DNA of 34,860 nucleotides. It comes from Candidatus Bathyarchaeota archaeon. Lineage in GTDB: Archaea; Thermoproteota; Bathyarchaeia; Bathyarchaeales; DTEX01. The translations under genes were made by a program, and so were the position numbers. The stretch lies in the NCBI GenBank assembly GCA_018396655.1, contig JAGTQF010000012.1, positions 1-34,860 on the forward strand. The letters are read 5' to 3'. The notes beneath the pieces are model-generated. The model ran no database searches. It saw nothing but the letters and a program-made list of their open reading frames with translations, and was not told the DNA's origin. Below, one piece after another: positions 15,316 through 24,027 of the stretch (position 1 is its first letter; every line of letters starts with the position of its first letter).

Positions 15316-16512
15316 CTATATTCCGGTTTTTAAGCGTTCCCCATCCCTTAAAACCCATGGCTCACCATGCTGGAGGGCTAGGAGATTCAAGTCTTCTGGA
15401 TTCAATTCGCCGCTTCTAACTAGGTCTAATGCCTTAGAGTAAATCATGAATGTTCTAATGTTCGAGACGGTCGTCGTAATCCTAGTTATGTTATCAACCT
15501 CATTTATTATGAAGGGTATTCCATTTTCTTCCTCCGAGGTTGTAAAAATTAATGCCCCAACCTCATCCAGCCTATCTAAGCAGTATTTTGGCATCTCAAG
15601 GCGGAAGGGCGTTGTAAAACCAGTCTTAACATAGGAGAAATATACGCTTAAAAAATCCTTAGCGTAATTCTCCGGTATCCCCATCCTATGGCAGTTCTCC
15701 CTATACTTGTTGAGTACGGTATTTCTATCTGAAATTGGCTTTGGCACAGTATACTCGCCCAGATTAAGCACCAAATCCAATAGGGCGGTATCCCTCATCT
15801 TCGGCGCGCCAAGCTCCGCGCATATATCATTCATCCTGGTTCTCTTCACGAAGCCAACTATCGGAATATCCTTCTCATAGCAAGCGAGAAGCAAACCAAT
15901 TAACCTGTTTACTGTGGACTCGAAGTCCTCTTCATACTCCCTAGTCGAACCAAATATTGGTGGGAGGAGCCAGAAGTTTATGAGGAGGGGGCCGTCTAAA
16001 AGTACACATTTCGGATTCCACCGCTCAATAGCCTCGACGGTAACCTCAAACTGCAACTTAGAGGCTAAGAGAGACTCCCTCTCATGAGAACGGAACTCAT
16101 CGGGCCATATCTGCGGTTCACCAACCTTAAAGATTGGCTCATCCATGATTGTCCATCCTTCTGCGCATAGCGCCGCCGAAGCATAAAGTGGTATAAACGC
16201 GGACCTAAAGTCAGCTCCATTATTTCCAGCATCAGAGGCTACAGCCCTTAAATGCGCAGCCCTTTCATTCTGGACAAATCTTTTAATATCGATTTTTCCC
16301 CTCAAATCCCTCAGCAGACTCTTTCTTCTCTCATTATAATCCTTAAGTCTCCGAATTATTATGTCGGTTCCGCCATCAATCAATTCGCTATATAGGTCTG
16401 GATGTATGGTTTCATGCTCAGCCTCGCCGAGAACCGGGAAGAGGCGCTCTCTAAATCCTCTCAGGCCGCCTTTAAATTCCTCTCTATGGTCTCTGCTCAA
16501 CTTAAACCCCAA
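15316..16512 (-). CDS. NurA-family nuclease (first pair)
   Basis: The 398-residue protein fits the NurA domain: ASDAGNNG (Asp94 as the first metal ligand), a long insert, LLDGPLL with Asp173, and FVKRTRMND with Lys223. A C-terminal segment (IPFIINEVDNITR) supplies the last conserved strand. NurA is a Mn-dependent 5'-3' nuclease that works on DNA threaded by HerA. The start is TTG at 16512; no ribosome site is clear, but a TTTAAAAGG box A about 30 bases upstream suggests a leaderless transcript. HerA follows after nine bases. The metal ligands appear intact, so it is probably active. Confidence 0.85.
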   Translation of the reverse strand: MGFKLSRDHREEFKGGLRGFRERLFPVLGEAEHETIHPDLYSELIDGGTDIIIRRLKDYNERRKSLLRDLRGKIDIKRFVQNERAAHLRAVASDAGNNGADFRSAFIPLYASAALCAEGWTIMDEPIFKVGEPQIWPDEFRSHERESLLASKLQFEVTVEAIERWNPKCVLLDGPLLINFWLLPPIFGSTREYEEDFESTVNRLIGLLLACYEKDIPIVGFVKRTRMNDICAELGAPKMRDTALLDLVLNLGEYTVPKPISDRNTVLNKYRENCHRMGIPENYAKDFLSVYFSYVKTGFTTPFRLEMPKYCLDRLDEVGALIFTTSEEENGIPFIINEVDNITRITTTVSNIRTFMIYSKALDLVRSGELNPEDLNLLALQHGEPWVLRDGERLKTGI

Positions 16513-16536
16513 ATAAAAATAAAGTAGTTTGAGAGC

Positions 16537-16546
16537 CTTTTAAATT
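16537..16546 (-). promoter_or_regulatory. Box A for the NurA-HerA-phosphoesterase unit
   Basis: On the minus strand CAAATTTAAAAGG forms a box A-like element whose centre is about 30 bases before the TTG at 16512. There is no strong ribosome site before that TTG, which fits a leaderless mRNA. It lies in the 48-base gap after the nitroreductase stop, so the NurA-HerA-phosphoesterase unit may be transcribed on its own as well as by read-through. Confidence 0.45.
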
Positions 16547-16560
16547 TGCAGTTCCATAGT

Positions 16561-17076
16561 CTAGGATTTGAAGGGATATGGTTTACCATACTCATCTAGG
16601 AAGAATATTTCTTCCCTAGATTTTCTCAGCCTTGGAGGAGGCTTCTCATCCGGGAAACCCACCGTTAAGAGTATTACTACGGATAAATTCTCTGGAATCT
16701 TCAAGATTTGCTTAACCTTATCCTCTTCGAATGCGCCTATCCAGCAGACTCCTAACCCCTCTTCATACGCTTCAAGGGTCATGAAGCTTGCTGCTATAAT
16801 TGGGTCTTGTCTATACCATCTGGAGATATTCTGGTCTCCTAGAACCGCTATCACTGCTCCGGCTTCACCCACAAACTTCTGGCCCCTACAGGCGTCTATA
16901 AGTTTATTCTTGATGGATTCGTCTTTCACGACTATGAATGACCATGGCTGCCTATTTGCCGCTGAAGGTGCAAGTCTACCAGCCTCCAAAATTCTCTCCA
17001 GAGCGTCTTCTGGTATTGGCTCTTTCCTATATTTCCTAATGGTTCTCCTCTCAGATATTATCTTGAACACTTCCAT
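16561..17076 (-). CDS. Nitroreductase-family FMN oxidoreductase
   Basis: This 171-residue flavoprotein is of the short archaeal nitroreductase type. It has RRTIRKYRKEPIP (FMN phosphate contacts), APSAANRQPWSFIVV, the central helix region ASFMTLEAYEEGLGVCWIGA, and a closing LLTVGFPDEKPPPRLR. The family forms homodimers binding FMN and reduces varied substrates with NAD(P)H. The substrate cannot be told. ATG 17076 follows GGAGG with eight bases between, and a TTATATATTA box A lies about 39 bases upstream. It sits between two NurA genes; whether it has any link to DNA ends is unclear. Confidence 0.9.
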   Translation of the reverse strand: MEVFKIISERRTIRKYRKEPIPEDALERILEAGRLAPSAANRQPWSFIVVKDESIKNKLIDACRGQKFVGEAGAVIAVLGDQNISRWYRQDPIIAASFMTLEAYEEGLGVCWIGAFEEDKVKQILKIPENLSVVILLTVGFPDEKPPPRLRKSREEIFFLDEYGKPYPFKS

Positions 17077-17110
17077 AGGGGATGCCTCCGAAAATAAGCG
17101 CTTATTAAGT

Positions 17111-17120
17111 AATATATAAC
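17111..17120 (-). promoter_or_regulatory. Box A upstream of the nitroreductase gene
   Basis: The minus strand reads GTTATATATT in the 78-base gap after the second NurA stop. Its centre is about 39 bases from ATG 17076, giving a short leader that includes the GGAGG ribosome site at 17085-17089. This makes the nitroreductase the start of a transcription unit separate from the HerA/NurA pair upstream. Confidence 0.55.
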
Positions 17121-17154
17121 GTTATTCCAAAATTCGATTGGAAAGATTAAATTT

Positions 17155-18342
17155 TTAGAAGGGCTTCTGCGGATTTAAGAAAGCAAAGAACATTTTTATT
17201 GAATCTAAGCTTCCACCATCCTTTATCATAGCCTCTAAAACCCTGCCCTCAATCTCCGAGACAAATTCCTCAGTAAACTTTGAGGATATGTTAACTAAAT
17301 TATCTACCAAGTCTAATGCTAGGGGAAGGTTTGTGGCATCGTTAAATAACTCGCTTTCCGACAGTATCTCTTCAAGGTTTATTGTATGCGGGTACTCCAG
17401 CTCGCACGGTGGGAGCCCACCCACAAACCTCACCTGCGCCCTCCTCATGCTCCTTAACCCATCTTTTCGGACGCCATACTCCTCTAGTTTCTCAAAGGGC
17501 TCATATGCCTTATCCTCCGCTCTCTTCTGAATATCCTTGCCACTTTCGCCCTTCGAGATTAGGCGCGCAACTCCAGTATATATTACTGGCAGCTTCTCGC
17601 CTAGGAGACTATCGTATTTAAAGTAGGATTTCTCGGGCATTATTAGCGATAGCAAATGCTTATCTATCACGTTCACTAGCGAATTCTCCCCAAACTCTAA
17701 AGCCATATATCCGCCCAAAACCCTACTGTGACTCCTCTTAACAACCCCGATAACCTTGCGGCTCTCCCTCAACTCTTCGGTCATCTCAAAAGTTTCTTTC
17801 AATATCCGTTTCTTACTTTCCGATTCTAGGAGACCGAGCTTCTTCATGTCTAGCGCTGGATAAACGAATCCATAGAAGCTCCCGTCCATAAAGAGTATGT
17901 CGCACTCATCTAAGGTTTCAAGAGCCATCTTTCTCTCATAATATGTTGTTAAGAGGGAGAAGAAGTGTCTACTCTCATCCTGCGAAAGAGCCTGTTTTCT
18001 CCTAAATATTCCAGCCTCAAGCCTCTCGCTTCTCCTCTCAATACCTCTCAAACATACGACGCCGGTGGCAAATACACCATATCTTATGCCTAGCCTCTCA
18101 CTGAATCTAGGTGACCTAGAGCTGTCAACAGCAGCGATAATCGACTTCCTATTTTGCTTCGGAAAGGCTTGTATGTGGGGGGATACTATACTTCTGAGAC
18201 TCTTCACGTTCTCATCGATTCTCTTGATAATCTCAATTAGCCTCTGGGCTTCTTCCTCGGCTATACGGAAGAACTCATGCTGCAAATCCAGTGGAAGCTT
18301 AACCCACTCAGGCAGCTCATCAACGTAGCTAGCCATATTCAT
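17155..18342 (-). CDS. NurA-family nuclease (second pair)
   Basis: A 395-residue NurA-type nuclease. A helical N-terminal arm (about 20-60) leads to the first active-site strand IIAAVDSSRSPR (Asp73), followed by the family's RYGVFATGVV. FMDGSFYG carries Asp153, and GVVKRSHSR carries Lys202. FVGGLPPCELEYP near 310-325 and the following helix match the C-terminal half of the NurA fold. It has little similarity to the other NurA beyond these motifs. It begins eight bases after the HerA stop at 18351, so both are cotranscribed. ATG 18336, two codons on, is an equally good start since AGGATGG is close to the first ATG. Confidence 0.88.
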   Translation of the reverse strand: MNMASYVDELPEWVKLPLDLQHEFFRIAEEEAQRLIEIIKRIDENVKSLRSIVSPHIQAFPKQNRKSIIAAVDSSRSPRFSERLGIRYGVFATGVVCLRGIERRSERLEAGIFRRKQALSQDESRHFFSLLTTYYERKMALETLDECDILFMDGSFYGFVYPALDMKKLGLLESESKKRILKETFEMTEELRESRKVIGVVKRSHSRVLGGYMALEFGENSLVNVIDKHLLSLIMPEKSYFKYDSLLGEKLPVIYTGVARLISKGESGKDIQKRAEDKAYEPFEKLEEYGVRKDGLRSMRRAQVRFVGGLPPCELEYPHTINLEEILSESELFNDATNLPLALDLVDNLVNISSKFTEEFVSEIEGRVLEAMIKDGGSLDSIKMFFAFLNPQKPF

Positions 18343-18350
18343 CCATCCTT

Positions 18351-19814
18351 TTAGGCTGGAGGTTTATATGTGATTAACAGCGGAACCGGTGAGGGATTCA
18401 TTGCTCCAGCAAAATAAAATCTTCCGGGCTTGAGCTGAAGCAGCTGGTTTGGCGATATCCCATAGGGTGATAGCCACTCTGATGCTCCACCCTCCCCACT
18501 TGCATCTAATGGGTGTATTCTGCCGAAGAAATGCGTGTTCAGGTTTCTTCTGACGGCTGCATTTACGCCTATCTCACCCTTGATTCCCTGGGCTATAAGC
18601 GTTAGATTCAGCATGCGCTTCCTACCCAATGCCGCTAGATTCTTTATCATCTCGCATGTTTCAGCCTGTATTCCACGAGCATCCCATGGAGCATACTGTG
18701 GCGCCTCATCTATTATTAGGGCTATGCCAAGGTTTCTTCCAGACTCCATTAAACTATAGAGGTATTTCGATAGCGATAAGAAGAAGCCTAATTTAGCCTC
18801 CGTTAAAGCTCCTCCCATATCGATGGCTAATGTTCCCTTCCGCTCGAGCTCCTGGAATAATTCCTCTATACTTAAAATCCCCATAACTGGATAGAGGTCT
18901 TGGGGCTTAAGCCTTCTGAATATTCTCCTCTGGGCCCTTTGCGCAGCTGCCCTAGAATCCTCCCTCTTAATACTCGATACAACACTATCAATGTAAGCTT
19001 TCAATTCTTGGTAGAGGTGTTCAGCTGGATTCTCCGAGTTGAGATAAGCCTCCTTCACCTTCGCTGTCCAGCCATCAATAAACTCATCGAAGCAATCCTT
19101 AATTACATCGTTTTTTGAGAAATTGAATGTTTTATCTTGAAAGTAGCTTAATATTGATTCTTCATCGAGAGCGATTTCAGAAATCCTAATAACCTCATCA
19201 TTTTTGAGCAGAGGAGCGTAATCCGACCCGCTCCAATCAAGTATGAGAACTTTATAGCCAGCCTTCCTATATAATGGCACAAGTATATTCCTAGTGAACC
19301 ATGACTTCCCACAGCCAGTGCTCCCGTAAACGCCAACATGATAGGGGAGGAAAGTCTTATCAAAAGGTATCTTCCATGATGGATGACCCTCAAGATAGGC
19401 ATCAGACCATATAACGTCACGCCCCTTGACGATATCATCGAAGGGTCTATCCTCATCCTCAAGAAGAAATACCGGAGACCTAGGCTGAATTATTGCTCTG
19501 TTAGGCTCTATGCCCTCATCGGTTACTGCGCCTATCGGCTCTATAGCGAACGAGTATACTTCTCTCGCTCCAGAGGGCTCACCACCATGCCTCAAATATG
19601 CTACATCCGGTCTATAGGATGTGTGGCTTAGAAACTCATTCTTCCCTAGACCCTCCCTTAAAACGCCCAATATTTTGTTCACCAGCCTCTCTTCTCCACC
19701 ATTCTTTATTAAAACGAGCTCCTCGGCTAATACGCTGTTCTCCATGCCCTTAAGGAGTATTAGCCTAGCCCTAGTCTCGGTGGCTCCGTCCGCAACCCTA
19801 CCTATAAACTTCAA
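18351..19814 (-). CDS. HerA-family ATPase/translocase (second pair)
   Basis: This 487-residue ATPase has an N-terminal HAS-like barrel (to about 150), Walker A GSTGCGKSW at 164-172, Walker B ALIIDEAPQYAP around 365-376, and the motor-family AQGIKGEIG near 408-416 with a likely arginine finger in HFFGRIHP. It should form hexamers and drive the adjacent NurA nuclease. The start is TTG 19814 with GGTGGGG five bases upstream. A GATATATATGCC box A near 19872-19883 is a likely promoter. Compared with canonical HerA the helical insert between residues 230 and 310 is long and charged, possibly contacting its NurA partner. Confidence 0.88.
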   Translation of the reverse strand: MKFIGRVADGATETRARLILLKGMENSVLAEELVLIKNGGEERLVNKILGVLREGLGKNEFLSHTSYRPDVAYLRHGGEPSGAREVYSFAIEPIGAVTDEGIEPNRAIIQPRSPVFLLEDEDRPFDDIVKGRDVIWSDAYLEGHPSWKIPFDKTFLPYHVGVYGSTGCGKSWFTRNILVPLYRKAGYKVLILDWSGSDYAPLLKNDEVIRISEIALDEESILSYFQDKTFNFSKNDVIKDCFDEFIDGWTAKVKEAYLNSENPAEHLYQELKAYIDSVVSSIKREDSRAAAQRAQRRIFRRLKPQDLYPVMGILSIEELFQELERKGTLAIDMGGALTEAKLGFFLSLSKYLYSLMESGRNLGIALIIDEAPQYAPWDARGIQAETCEMIKNLAALGRKRMLNLTLIAQGIKGEIGVNAAVRRNLNTHFFGRIHPLDASGEGGASEWLSPYGISPNQLLQLKPGRFYFAGAMNPSPVPLLITYKPPA

Positions 19815-19929
19815 TTTTCCCCACCAATTTATAGAAACGCCTGTTCCAAAATAGAGTAAAAGCGGCTTGGCATATATATCTATGATGCACGCTAATATAT
19901 GTGCTATGACGCCTAAAATCCTTCTCTTC

Positions 19930-21027
19930 TTAAGCCGGCTTTAGAAGAATTATCCATGAACGTAACCCACCATGCATTATCTGTCTGCTCTCAAGGACCT
20001 CGTAACCTAAATTTGCGCCCAAACTCTCCAAAAGCTCCCTATGAACAGTTAAGAGGCAGACCCTTGAATTATCATGTAAGAAGCGCTTAAGCGAGCTTAA
20101 AAATTCCGCGTACATTTTTGGTATAATTTCTAGTCTTCCGCTCCTTATACCGAAGGGAAGATTTGATATTACCTTATCAACCATCCATCCAGCTGGCAGA
20201 GCTCTCTCAAGCCTTCTCGAGTCGCCAACAATAAATCTAACTTTATCCTTAACTCCAGCAGCCTCAGCATTCCTCCACGCACCCTCAATGCTCTTCGGGC
20301 TTATATCGACCCCAATGGGCTCTATCTCCCGGCATATCTGGGCTGCCTCAATTACTATTGTTCCCCCACCACAAAACGCATCCAAAACTCTATCACCAGG
20401 CTTAACATCCGCTATTCTTAGCATTGCATACGCTATTACTGGGTTTAGAGCTGAGTGATGCTGAAAGGCTCTTGGATACCGTATTCTAAGCGATGTTCTA
20501 GTCATCTGTATTCCCACAATGCATTTATTATAGGCTACATCAACCCTAACAATTGTCTCTGGATTCTTTAGGTCGACCTTCCGCCCATATTTATCAACGA
20601 TTGCTTGCCCAGCAACCCTCTGAACATCTATGCTCGTGAAATCATGCTCCCCAACCCTCTCACATGTAACCCTAAATGTTGAGCCTAATGGGAAATCACA
20701 ACCATAAACTCCACTATATATCTGACTTAGCCCGCTTTTATCCCTTTCAACATCAAAAACTTTAATTAAGCGGATTATGTGCTCTATGCTCCTAAAAGCG
20801 AAAACCCTATTCACATGGCTCTCCGGTATCTTTAGAGAGACTCTACCACTAACATTACAAAACCTTAAATCCGCCTCTAAAACATCAAGTCTCTCACGAG
20901 CCTCCATCAAAACAATATCCTCTAACCCTGGAACTGTTGTAACCATAATCCATGATATACCTTCTCTAAGCATACCTACGCTCCCAGCATCAACCCCAGC
21001 CCCTAACATAATTAAACTTCTCTTCAC
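19930..21027 (-). CDS. THUMP-domain tRNA guanine N2-methyltransferase (Trm14-like)
   Basis: About 365 residues from GTG 21027. A THUMP/NFLD-type RNA-binding domain occupies residues 28-170. The Rossmann methyltransferase domain follows, with DAFCGGGT at 216-223 (AdoMet loop), GVDISPKSIEGA at 239-250 (acidic end of strand 2), GDSR at 268-271 and the catalytic NLPFG at 289-293 in place of N-P-P-Y. That order and the NLPFG/YG motif are found in Trm14/TrmN-type enzymes that make m2G in tRNA (position 6). The N terminus is uncertain: ATG codons at residues 7, 19 and 28 are alternatives, and the family usually begins close to residue 25. It is divergent from the SPOUT gene. Confidence 0.85.
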   Translation of the reverse strand: MKRSLIMLGAGVDAGSVGMLREGISWIMVTTVPGLEDIVLMEARERLDVLEADLRFCNVSGRVSLKIPESHVNRVFAFRSIEHIIRLIKVFDVERDKSGLSQIYSGVYGCDFPLGSTFRVTCERVGEHDFTSIDVQRVAGQAIVDKYGRKVDLKNPETIVRVDVAYNKCIVGIQMTRTSLRIRYPRAFQHHSALNPVIAYAMLRIADVKPGDRVLDAFCGGGTIVIEAAQICREIEPIGVDISPKSIEGAWRNAEAAGVKDKVRFIVGDSRRLERALPAGWMVDKVISNLPFGIRSGRLEIIPKMYAEFLSSLKRFLHDNSRVCLLTVHRELLESLGANLGYEVLESRQIMHGGLRSWIILLKPA

Positions 21028-21258
21028 ACACTAGCATCCTAAACCAGATTTTTAACCTTATCTTTCTCAGCCAAAGAAGACTTTACGGGAAAACTCAAAT
21101 TCCCAATGAAGACTGATGCAATACTTGGGGAGGAAAGAGGGAGAGACTATCCAAAAGATAGGGAGGTATCAACTTATATACTGGAAATCTTTTAGAGCAA
21201 AAGGCTTTAGGTTTGGAGCCAAATAAATAATATGACATAATAATGAGGCGTGATATGC

Positions 21259-21864
21259 TTGTTCTTTGTGATTGAGCATCTGGAGCCGGAGATTGGGAGG
21301 TGGCTTTGCATCGAATATGCCCATGCCTCCACAATAGTTGGCAGAGACAAGCTAATCTTCACAAACATCAAGAATAAAACGGACATGCAAATCCTCTCAG
21401 AACTAGGCACTGTTAAAGAAGAAAGCTTTGCGGAGCTCTTTAAACCAGCGGACATAATCATCCTAGATCCGAGGGCCAAAGAGATTCTAAAATCAGAAGA
21501 CTTTAGGGACAAAAGGGCTGTTATAGTTGGTGGGATACTTGGAGACCATCCGCCAAGAGGCAGAACACGTAAGCTTATAACCTCAAGGGTTCCAGATGCG
21601 ATTGCGAGGAATATTGGCAAAGGCCAATTCTCAATTGATGGGGCAATTTACATCGCCAAGATGGTTTATGAGGGTGTTAGGCTCGAGGATATTCCGATTA
21701 AGAGAGGCATACATATAAGGCTTGATGAGAGGGCTGAGATATACTTACCATACGTTTATCCAATTAGGGATGGGAAGCCATTAATAAGCGAGGAGCTAAT
21801 TAAATACCTGACCTCAGAGGATATAGTGGATTATGAGGAGAGACTATTAAGAGGCGAAGAATGA
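21259..21864 (+). CDS. SFM1-type SPOUT methyltransferase (DUF431)
   Basis: This ~201-residue protein aligns over its whole length with the yeast SPOUT enzyme Sfm1, which methylates an arginine of ribosomal protein S3. The shared parts are FVIEHLEPEIGRWLCIEYAH, IILDPRA, the cofactor-knot GGILGDHPPRGRTRKL, RNIGKGQFSIDGAI, and PYVYPIRDGKPLISEELI. TTG 21259 is chosen because GAGG lies about ten bases upstream and it gives MFFVIEHLE, the family N terminus; GTG 21250 is the other option. Whether the archaeal target is uS3 or another substrate is not known to me. The gene is divergent from the Trm14-like gene and converges on sfsA with ten bases between. Confidence 0.88.
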   Translation: MFFVIEHLEPEIGRWLCIEYAHASTIVGRDKLIFTNIKNKTDMQILSELGTVKEESFAELFKPADIIILDPRAKEILKSEDFRDKRAVIVGGILGDHPPRGRTRKLITSRVPDAIARNIGKGQFSIDGAIYIAKMVYEGVRLEDIPIKRGIHIRLDERAEIYLPYVYPIRDGKPLISEELIKYLTSEDIVDYEERLLRGEE

Positions 21865-21874
21865 AATTATTATG

Positions 21875-22603
21875 CTAAAGCTGGAATAAGGGGATATTAG
21901 GCTCTAAAACTATGGTTTTTGGAGGCTGAAAAGAGGACTTCAGCGTAAACACTTTTACGCCCGCCTCCACCGCCTCCTTTAGGAGGACTGCGAATTCTGG
22001 GTCAACATCACTATTCGGCCTAACTACTATAGCATCAGGTCTCTGAACCGAAAATAGTATTCCAGCCCTAAGCCCAAGAGCCGATAGACTGGCCAATTGT
22101 CGAATATGTCTCTTACCCCTCAATGTTGGGGCATCCGGAAATAGGGCTACACCATTTACTACATGCGTTACGCTCTTCACCTCAACGTAAAATTTATCCA
22201 AGCCCTTCTCAAGCACAAAATCCAACCTAGAACCATTCACACTAAAATTCTCCTTAACAATAGTATAACCCGCTAAATCCTCGATGAGACCTAACTCAAT
22301 AGCCCTTCTCGCTATGAAATTGGAGAATTGAGCATCAATAATCACAAATACGTCATCATGCCGCACGGCAAAAATCGTGTAGGCGCTCTTCCTTCTAACC
22401 ATCCTCTCAATCCTCCTAAGATAGGTTACGTCTCCCGGACGCAGCGCAGTCGACAACCTGCCCGAATTGGAAAGATGAGCATAAACCTCCCCGCAATCAA
22501 CCTCAACTAAAATCATGAAACGATTAATTCTCTCAATGAATTTGCCTAGAACCAGATTGAAGCCTAAATCTATCAAATTAACGGATTTTGCGTCGCTCTT
22601 CAT
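21875..22603 (-). CDS. sfsA: SfsA family DNA/RNA-binding protein
   Basis: This is a 242-residue SfsA protein, historically named for sugar fermentation stimulation. It has an N-terminal OB-like domain (GKFIERINRFMILVEVD, HLSNSGRL) and a C-terminal PD-(D/E)XK-like domain. The latter shows RLDFVL (Asp128), YVEVKSVT (Glu141-x-Lys143), FPDAPTLRGKRHIRQL and ILFSVQRPDA. These are the strands and residues expected for a nuclease-type active site, though catalytic activity has been debated for the family. ATG 22603 lies 12 bases after the ZIP stop, so the two are likely cotranscribed. Confidence 0.92.
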   Translation of the reverse strand: MKSDAKSVNLIDLGFNLVLGKFIERINRFMILVEVDCGEVYAHLSNSGRLSTALRPGDVTYLRRIERMVRRKSAYTIFAVRHDDVFVIIDAQFSNFIARRAIELGLIEDLAGYTIVKENFSVNGSRLDFVLEKGLDKFYVEVKSVTHVVNGVALFPDAPTLRGKRHIRQLASLSALGLRAGILFSVQRPDAIVVRPNSDVDPEFAVLLKEAVEAGVKVFTLKSSFQPPKTIVLEPNIPLFQL

Positions 22604-22615
22604 GCGAGCTTCCCC

Positions 22616-23362
22616 TTACTCTATGAAACTGAGGAGCCACATCAGCGCTAAGCCCAATATTATGGCGGCCATCTGAAGAATTGACTCCCTAAAGTTTCTC
22701 CTTTTATGGAGTTCAGGCATTAGGTCTGTTGTGGCGATGTAAATGAAGCCGCCAGCTGCAAAAGGTATTAGGAGCGATGTCGACTCATGTATAAGCTCGA
22801 AAGCATGGTAAAATAGGTATGTGACTATTGCTCCGGCTATAGATGTAAGTGCCGAAATAAAATTGTAGATTAGCGCCTTCTTTCTTCCCAGCCCACCATA
22901 TATTAAGACGCCGAAGTCGCCTATCTCCTGCGGTATCTCATGTAATATTGTGGCTGTTGTTGCTGCTAACCCAAGCGGTATGCTCGCTAGAAAACTTGCT
23001 GCCACAATCATTCCATCAATGAAATTATGTATTCCGTCACCCAGCAGATTTAAATAGGCGAACATGTGAATTGGGCACTTACCATCATGGCAATGGCGCC
23101 AATAAAGAAACTTTTCCATGAAGAAGAACATCATAATCCCAACAATAACCCACCAAAAAACGCTCTTCGAGCCTAACTCCTCAAGAGAATGCGGGATTAA
23201 ATGCATGAAAGCACCGCCAAGAAGACTTCCGGAAGCGAAACTCACTAGGATTATTAGTATTCTCCTGAGAAGATTGTCATTAAATCCTAGAAAAATTATG
23301 CCAATGAACGAAATTAGGCTTATAAGAGAAACCGATAATAATATCATCACAATAACTATCAT
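22616..23362 (-). CDS. ZIP family divalent metal transporter
   Basis: The 248-residue protein has about eight membrane helices and the ZIP hallmarks: GDGIHNFIDGM (108-118) in helix 4 and HEIPQEIGD (141-149) in helix 5, which together build the binuclear metal centre, plus FAAGGFIYIATTDLMPEL near the end of the protein. A short histidine/cysteine-containing loop (RHCHDGKCPIH, 89-99) lies before helix 4, as in the metal-sensing variable loop of other ZIPs. It should import zinc or iron across the cell membrane. A TTTTATACTCGG box A is about 35 bases before ATG 23362. It is the first gene of the ZIP-sfsA unit. Confidence 0.92.
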   Translation of the reverse strand: MIVIVMILLSVSLISLISFIGIIFLGFNDNLLRRILIILVSFASGSLLGGAFMHLIPHSLEELGSKSVFWWVIVGIMMFFFMEKFLYWRHCHDGKCPIHMFAYLNLLGDGIHNFIDGMIVAASFLASIPLGLAATTATILHEIPQEIGDFGVLIYGGLGRKKALIYNFISALTSIAGAIVTYLFYHAFELIHESTSLLIPFAAGGFIYIATTDLMPELHKRRNFRESILQMAAIILGLALMWLLSFIE

Positions 23363-23407
23363 ATTTGATCATTGCAATAATAGATGCGGCCGAGTATAAA
23401 ATCGTTT

Positions 23408-23853
23408 TCACAGTATGATGCTTACTTTAATAAACTGTCTACCTTTTCCCCGCCGCTTATACTCTCTATACTCCTCTAGGGCACGCCTAATCTGGCTATA
23501 AATAAAGTCCGTTACATTTAAGTATGAAGTGCCCATCTCCCTCAAAGCCTCCTTAAGCTCCTCATACTCATCTCTAGGAATCTCTATGGTCTCATATTTC
23601 CCACTTAAGGTCTTAAGTCTCCATCTTATAGCATCGCGTATAAACTCCTCCTTAGTTGTGTAGCCGAGATGTCTATTCCTAGACACAAAACTTTCGACCT
23701 CACTAAGCAGCTCAGGGGCAATATGACTGATTGATTGAGCATGGCTTCTATGGCATCCTGATACGTTTGCATCTTGCTCGTTTGAGCGACAAGTTCGCCA
23801 AGCAATGCCGTAAGCTTTTGATGGACATCATCAGATATTCTAAGGGTTTTCAT
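23408..23853 (-). pseudogene. Tandem ribbon-helix-helix regulator broken by a one-base frameshift
   Basis: Two overlapping frames on the minus strand make one protein of about 148 residues if a single C is restored. The first, from ATG 23853, reads MKTLRISDDVHQKLTALLGE ... QTYQDAIEAMLNQSVILP. The second supplies PELLSEVESFVSRN, GYTTKEEFIRDAIRWRLK and a charged helical C terminus ending at 23408. Both halves are RHH domains, and the join falls at a run of four C (G at 23715-23718 on the + strand). Similar archaeal proteins read ILPPELL there. Three possibilities remain: true decay, a sequencing or assembly error in a homopolymer, or programmed -1 frameshifting on CCCC. A GATATATTC box A lies near 23886-23895. 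Confidence 0.75.
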
Positions 23854-24027
23854 AAACGCTATCCGTCCCAAGCGCGCTCTACAAAACGAATATATCTTAC
23901 ATAACTGAGCTTTTTAAATCTTATTTCATGCACTATCCCGCTACGGAAGATTTAAAAGTCTCAAACGCGTTCATTTTCAATCTGAGCCATGCAATCTCTA
24001 ATAGAACTATGATTTGAGGTTTCCTTA

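Noticed and set aside
21106-21195. A 29-codon open frame (starting MKTDAILGEERGRDYPKDRE) in the gap before the SFM1-type gene
   Set aside because: It has no ribosome site, is very short and I recognise no family; it may be chance or a remnant of an older gene.
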